From Bryobacterales bacterium (lineage in GTDB: Bacteria; Acidobacteriota; Terriglobia; Bryobacterales; Bryobacteraceae): a stretch of DNA of 47,157 bases. The position numbers and the translations under genes are program-made. Shown piece by piece: positions 42,723 through 47,157 of this stretch. How positions within the stretch are numbered: the stretch's first letter is position 1; each line of letters starts with the position of its first letter. The notes under the pieces are model-generated. The model was given only the letters and a program-made list of their open reading frames with translations. It did not search any database and had not been told where the DNA came from. The stretch is taken from positions 1-47,157 of the forward strand of contig PMYB01000165.1 in assembly GCA_003170915.1 (NCBI GenBank), written 5' to 3'.

Positions 42723-43970
42723 ATGAATTTGCGAAGCGGGGTCAAGCAACTCCTGAGGATGTGCGGCCATGCGTTCGTCAGCACGGTGCATGATCGCCTG
42801 AACGAGGCGGACCGGCAGTTAAGCCAGATCGCCTCGCAACTAGGCGACTTGAAGGCGGCGGCCGACAACCTGGCCGAAGCCGACGGGGCATTGCTTCAAG
42901 GCGGCATTCGCACTATAGAAGAGCTGAAGGACGTCCAGACCGAGTTCCAGCGTCAGGATGCGGAAGCGAAGCAGCGGCTCGATGAAGTGGAGGCGCGGTG
43001 GCGCAAACTGCTCGGTGCCTTGCAGCAGTCCATTCGCGAGCAAAACGGCCATCTGATCGAAACGGTTGGAGATCGTCTCGCACGCTCCCATCAAACCCTG
43101 TTCGACGCCATGGCGCAGCTTCAGGACAATCTCAGATGGGTGTTGGATAACGAGGTGCCTCGTCAGGTCTGCGTGGAAACCGGTGAGTACGGGCTCACAA
43201 ACCCGGAAATCGGGCTCTTCTCCTTTCTGTATTCCTACCTGCCTGACCGCGGGGCCCTCGACATCGGCGCGAACCTCGGAAGTATGTCGGAGCCATTGCT
43301 CAAGGCCGGCTATGAGGTGTACGCCTTCGAGCCGCTGCCGGAGGTCTACGATAAGCTGGTGGGCCGGCTGGGAAACCGCAAGGGATTCCACGCTTTCCCG
43401 CTCGCGCTGGGAAGCCAGGAAGCTGAGATGCCGCTGCACCTGGCAACCGATCTTTCCGCGGACAAGACGTACGAGGATGCCAGCGTCTATAGCAGCCTGA
43501 CGCGACACTCGATGCCGGCGGACCTGCCTTTTGCCTCCGCCAGGCCAGTCATGGTAAGAACCTTGGCGGGGCTGCACGGCGCGGGAACCCTTCCTCAAGA
43601 CATCGGACTGGTCAAGATCGATACCGAAGGCTACGATTTGGAAGTCGTTCGTGGCATGGGCGAGCGCCGGTATCCGGTGGTCGCAGCCGAGTTCTGGGAC
43701 TCCGAAATCCCGTTTGGAGGATCGGAGCAGTTGTATACCTTGAACAGCTTGGTTGACGAAATGCGGCGCCGCGACTGTTTTTGGCACATCGTCCTGTATC
43801 GTATCTGGGGACAGAACCAATCCGGATTCTATTGCAATCACGACAAGTCGATGCCGAAATCCTGGGGCAATGACGTGTTCTTCAGGGACTACGCGATCTT
43901 CGCCCAGGCTCAGTCCTGGTGTTCCGCCGTGCTCCCCAGAACGTACTTCAAAGCGGTGGCGCAAACATGA
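42723..43970 (+). CDS. FkbM-family methyltransferase with coiled-coil front
   Basis: A 415-residue protein. Residues about 20-120 are a predicted coiled coil (heptads in [39 protein letters not shown]). Residues about 165-400 are an FkbM methyltransferase: [20 protein letters not shown] (SAM motif I), [14 protein letters not shown], and [20 protein letters not shown]. FkbM enzymes O-methylate sugars in glycans or antibiotics. The coiled coil may tether it to a membrane-associated synthesis complex or set chain length. ATG 42723 or GTG 42720 could start it. The stop overlaps gmd as ATGA. Confidence 0.83.
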   Translation: MNLRSGVKQLLRMCGHAFVSTVHDRLNEADRQLSQIASQLGDLKAAADNLAEADGALLQGGIRTIEELKDVQTEFQRQDAEAKQRLDEVEARWRKLLGALQQSIREQNGHLIETVGDRLARSHQTLFDAMAQLQDNLRWVLDNEVPRQVCVETGEYGLTNPEIGLFSFLYSYLPDRGALDIGANLGSMSEPLLKAGYEVYAFEPLPEVYDKLVGRLGNRKGFHAFPLALGSQEAEMPLHLATDLSADKTYEDASVYSSLTRHSMPADLPFASARPVMVRTLAGLHGAGTLPQDIGLVKIDTEGYDLEVVRGMGERRYPVVAAEFWDSEIPFGGSEQLYTLNSLVDEMRRRDCFWHIVLYRIWGQNQSGFYCNHDKSMPKSWGNDVFFRDYAIFAQAQSWCSAVLPRTYFKAVAQT

Positions 43971-44995
43971 AGAAGGCGCTCATCAGCGGCATCACGGGAC
44001 AAGATGGATCGTATCTGGCCGAGTACCTGCTCTCACTCGGCTACGAAGTGCATGGCCTCAAAAGGCGATCTTCTTCTTTCAATACCGGCCGGGTGGACCA
44101 TCTCTACGTCGATCTGCACACCTCCGGCGCCAGATTCATCCTGCACTACGCGGATCTGCACGACGCCAGTTCGCTGGCCTTCCTTCTGGGAGAGATTCGT
44201 CCCGACGAAATCTATAATCTCGGCGCACAGAGCCATGTGAAGGTCAGCTTCGAGGTCCCCGAATATACTTCCGACGTGGTAGCCCTGGGGACCTTGCGCG
44301 TGCTGGAGGCTGTCCGGCGCACGGGCATGCGCTGCCGGTTTTACCAGGCCTCCTCCAGTGAGATGTTCGGCAACACGCCCGCGCCCCAGAGTGAAGCTTC
44401 TCCTTTTCATCCTCGCAGTCCGTATGCGTGCGCCAAGGTCTTTGCCCATCAGATCACGGTAAACTACCGCGAGAGCTATGGGCTTCACGCCTCTTGCGGC
44501 ATTCTCTTCAACCATGAGTCCCCGCGGCGGGGGGAAACGTTCGTCACGCGAAAGATCACGAGGGCCGTGGCGCGCATCAAGTTGGGGCTGCATGATAAGC
44601 TCTATCTCGGAAATCTCGATGCTCGGAGAGATTGGGGGTTTGCGGGCGATTACGTGAGGGCGATGTGGGCCATGCTGCAGCAGGACACTCCCGATGATTA
44701 CGTCATTGGCACCGGGGAAGCCCATTCCGTGCGGGAATTCGCCGAAGCTGCGTTCGCGCATGCCGGGTTGGACTGGCAAGATTACGTCCTGATCGACCCT
44801 CAGTATTTTCGTCCCACCGAGGTGTTTGACCTGCAAGCCGACTCTCTTAAAGCCCGCCGCGCACTTGGTTGGGAGCCCACCGTCGGTTTCGCGGAACTCG
44901 TCCGGATGACGGTCGATGCGGATCTCGCCGAGCTGCAGCGCCAGCTCAAGGGCGGCGCCGCGGCTCTCCGAGTTGGCGCCAAGTTGAATCCATGA
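43967..44995 (+). CDS. gmd: GDP-mannose 4,6-dehydratase
   Basis: A 342-residue extended SDR enzyme that turns GDP-mannose into GDP-4-keto-6-deoxymannose, first step to GDP-fucose. NADP motif [15 protein letters not shown] at the N-terminus, followed by the family markers [38 protein letters not shown], the catalytic Ser/Tyr/Lys in QASSSEMFG and [10 protein letters not shown], and [19 protein letters not shown] 43967 overlaps the fkbM stop as ATGA. Complete length. Confidence 0.95.
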   Translation: MKKALISGITGQDGSYLAEYLLSLGYEVHGLKRRSSSFNTGRVDHLYVDLHTSGARFILHYADLHDASSLAFLLGEIRPDEIYNLGAQSHVKVSFEVPEYTSDVVALGTLRVLEAVRRTGMRCRFYQASSSEMFGNTPAPQSEASPFHPRSPYACAKVFAHQITVNYRESYGLHASCGILFNHESPRRGETFVTRKITRAVARIKLGLHDKLYLGNLDARRDWGFAGDYVRAMWAMLQQDTPDDYVIGTGEAHSVREFAEAAFAHAGLDWQDYVLIDPQYFRPTEVFDLQADSLKARRALGWEPTVGFAELVRMTVDADLAELQRQLKGGAAALRVGAKLNP

Positions 44996-45017
44996 AGCGG
45001 CATAACCGGTCGAGGAC

Positions 45018-45962
45018 ATGAAACAGGATCTGAAATCCAAGCGCATCCTGGTCACCGGGGGCGCCGGCTTCCTTGGCTCTCACATTGTGGAACGGCTGCG
45101 GCAAATCGGATGCAGCCGGATGGCTGCGCCCCGCCATAAAGATTGCGATCTCACGCGTGAGGATGATATCGAAAAGCTGTTTCGCGAGTTTCATCCCGAA
45201 CTGGTGGTTCACGCCGCCGCCTTGGTTGGCGGCATCGGCGCGAATCGGGACAACCCCGGACGATTCTTTTACGAGAACGCCCTGATGGGAATTCAGTTGA
45301 TTGAGGGCTGCCGCCGTCATGGAGTAGAAAAGGCGGTTGTGCTGGGCACCATCTGTGCTTATCCCAAGTTCACGCCCGTGCCATTCCGCGAGGAAGCCCT
45401 CTGGGACGGCTACCCCGAAGAAACCAACGCTCCCTACGGCATCGCCAAGAAGGCGCTCTTGGTACAGTGTCAAGCATACCGGCGGCAATACGGAATGAAT
45501 GCAGTTTACCTGTTGCCCGTAAACCTGTACGGGCCGCGCGATAATTTCGATCCGGATTCGTCTCACGTGATCCCCGCATTGATCCGCAAATGTGTGGAGG
45601 CCCGCCGGCGCGGAGCCGGCGAAATCACCTTGTGGGGCGATGGCTCGCCGACACGCGAGTTTCTATACGTTGCCGACGCCGCTGAGGCCATAGTGGCTGC
45701 CGCGGAGTCCTACGATGGCGCCGATCCGGTCAATATCGGGAGTGGCGAAGAAATATCGATCCGCGATTTGGCGGACAGGATTGCGCTGCTGACCGCATTT
45801 ACGGGCCGGATTGCGTGGGACATAACCAAGCCCAACGGGCAACCGCGCCGGTGCCTGGATGTAACCCGCGCGGAGCGTGAATTTGGATTCCGGGCGCACA
45901 CCAACCTGGACGCCGGATTAAGAGCCACGGTCGATTGGTATCTGGCGACGACCGGCGCTTAA
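45018..45962 (+). CDS. fcl: GDP-L-fucose synthase
   Basis: A 314-residue epimerase-reductase that converts the GMD product into GDP-L-fucose with NADPH. Motifs: [55 protein letters not shown], catalytic Tyr and Lys in [35 protein letters not shown]. It lies 22 bases after gmd, giving a complete GDP-fucose route. The last bases overlap the convergent ABC ATPase gene by four bases (shared TTAA). Confidence 0.93.
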   Translation: MKQDLKSKRILVTGGAGFLGSHIVERLRQIGCSRMAAPRHKDCDLTREDDIEKLFREFHPELVVHAAALVGGIGANRDNPGRFFYENALMGIQLIEGCRRHGVEKAVVLGTICAYPKFTPVPFREEALWDGYPEETNAPYGIAKKALLVQCQAYRRQYGMNAVYLLPVNLYGPRDNFDPDSSHVIPALIRKCVEARRRGAGEITLWGDGSPTREFLYVADAAEAIVAAAESYDGADPVNIGSGEEISIRDLADRIALLTAFTGRIAWDITKPNGQPRRCLDVTRAEREFGFRAHTNLDAGLRATVDWYLATTGA

Positions 45963-46645
45963 CCTACCGGCCCGGCATAAGCCTCAAGGACCTCGGCCGG
46001 AGGCCCTTGCAGCGGCATCTTGCCATGGTCCAGCCAAATGGCGCGGTCGCAGAGTTGCCGGACTGTGTCTCCACCATGGGATACAAACAGCAGAGTCTTG
46101 CCTGCCTGTTTGAACTGCCGGATTCTGTCGAAGCACTTCACTTGAAAGCGCTGATCGCCCACCCCCAGGACTTCATCGATGATCAGTATGTCCGGGTCCA
46201 CGTGAACCGCCACCGAAAATGCCAGGCGCATGATCATTCCACTGGAGTAGGTTCGAACCGGATCGTCGATGAAGTCGCGGATTTCGGAGAAATCGACGAT
46301 GCTCTCCAACACCTGGCCTGTCCTGCTTCGGCTCAGCCCCAGCAACGATGTATTTAGCCGGACGTTCTCCAGCCCCGTGAGGTCGGTGTGGAATCCCGAG
46401 CCGAGTTCCAACAGCGCCGCGACGCGTCCTCGTACCGCAACCAAGCCTTCCGAAGGCTTGCACAGGCCCGCTGCCATGCCGAGCAGCGTACTCTTGCCGG
46501 CTCCGTTTCGTCCGATCACGGCCATGCTTTCGCCCTGATTCAAGCGGAAGGAGACGTCCTTCAAAGCATAGAAAACATCTCTTTTCCGCTGCTTGAATCG
46601 ATCCAGCAGGTGGCTCCGCAGAAGTTTGGCCCCGTCTCTCTTGGA
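45959..46645 (-). pseudogene. Polysaccharide ABC exporter ATPase (Wzt/TagH type), start missing
   Basis: From about 46645 the frame reads [40 protein letters not shown] and continues to the end. Walker A GRNGAGKST, signature YSSGMIMRLAFS (the variant usual in Wzt/TagH), Walker B ILIIDEVLGVGD and switch His in LFVSHGG are intact. It ends without a Wzt C-terminal sugar-binding domain. The normal first 15-30 residues and start codon are absent, because upstream sequence turns into the permease gene in another frame. The ATPase core is undamaged; without a native start it is probably not made normally. Confidence 0.75.
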
Positions 46646-46956
46646 ATGGGGACACGCTTCATGAGCGCCGCATTGTCGATGAGCGAACTGGTTCCCGTGC
46701 TCCAGGCTAGAGTGAAAAAATTGAAGGGGACCAGTCCACACAATACAAAGACGGGGAACTGCGGCCTGTGGCTCGGAAAGATCTTGGTGAAAACGAAGGT
46801 CAGCGCAGCCATTGTCACCAAAGGATTCAGCAACGACCACAGAACTCCAAGGGACATGTTGCGGACCGGACCTTGAAATCCTTCTGAATCAGGTTGCTCA
46901 ACAGAAAACCGTAGTCGCCATTCCACACAGGGCGTTCTTCCCGGCCTGATTATCAT
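46640..46956 (-). pseudogene. Polysaccharide ABC exporter permease (Wzm type), truncated and frameshifted
   Basis: ATG 46956 begins MIIRPGR, a typical start. The frame then changes: [24 protein letters not shown] is read in a second frame, and near 46868 the first frame resumes with [50 protein letters not shown] and [13 protein letters not shown]. At 46640-46645 it breaks off in the PRE motif and passes into the ATPase. Only about 100 of some 270 residues remain. Two small indels plus one large deletion make this non-functional as read. Confidence 0.75.
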
Positions 46957-47157
46957 GACCGCAGTGCGAAATCCGACGAGACCTGGAAATCCGTATTGTA
47001 CCGCGCGGCGTTTTATGTGCCAGCGCACCGGACCCGGATGCGCGAGGGGTCCGCCCCTAGCGCCGCCGCGGAAGCCGGTCAGAGCGGAAATCTTGGAAGA
47101 TACATCCGCAGGTATGGCAGATGCGTGGAAATCCCGTATGATCCGGAAACTGGATCT
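46957..47157. other. Window edge, no gene recognised
   Basis: Two hundred bases upstream of the permease remnant. A short minus-strand frame open to the window edge reads [20 protein letters not shown] and stops near 47077; it could be the end of an upstream gene but matches nothing recognised. Confidence 0.3.

Overview
This is a GC-rich bacterial chromosome segment. Gene content (BlaI regulator with an M56 peptidase remnant, a GWxTD-like fragment, TrpB2-type synthase, fused ketoacid:ferredoxin oxidoreductase subunits, TIM-barrel glycosidase of the DUF4038 type) suggests an acidobacterium of the Solibacter/Bryobacter kind. That is an inference from gene families and base composition; no rRNA or tRNA gene was seen to confirm it.

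Layout. 1-4.6 kb: end of a DMT exporter, a zinc-ribbon membrane protein, a secreted glycoside hydrolase, a D-2-hydroxyacid dehydrogenase, and a BlaI regulator with its operator beside a collapsed M56 peptidase gene. 4.6-8.4 kb (minus): a four-gene operon of ferredoxin, alpha subunit, fused beta-gamma subunit and branched-chain aminotransferase, which together would convert branched-chain amino acids to acyl-CoA plus reduced ferredoxin. 8.5-16.3 kb (plus): a 5'-deleted aldo/keto reductase, rsmE, two metallophosphoesterases, the lutABC lactate-oxidation genes and trpB2.

16.4-20.8 kb is an accessory defence/toxin-antitoxin island: an abortive-infection protein, a small unknown protein, a stretch rich in hairpins, a DUF4160 gene broken by two amber codons next to an intact DUF2442 gene, an ORF6N protein, a MazEF-type pair and a DUF1778/GNAT (TacAT-type) pair. 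The last pair lies between a complete mazEF locus and a deleted copy of the same locus. 20.8-24.2 kb: a TPR-SNF2 helicase and a tightly coupled cysteine-rich partner of unknown role. 24.2-35.8 kb: metabolic genes (two aldo/keto reductases, a hydroxyisobutyrate-type dehydrogenase, a cupin, a transketolase) and a complete tripartite RND efflux operon.

35.8-47.2 kb is a surface-polysaccharide region: two unusual multidomain glycosyltransferases, a GT2 enzyme, a GT-B-like enzyme, an FkbM methyltransferase, GDP-mannose dehydratase and GDP-fucose synthase, and a polysaccharide ABC exporter whose permease and ATPase genes are collapsed into each other.

Two themes run through the window. First, at least four loci carry internal-deletion scars that join gene pieces out of frame; this could be real genome erosion or assembly error. 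Second, several genes have a TANAAT box 6-12 bases before the start codon, suggesting leaderless or near-leaderless transcripts.
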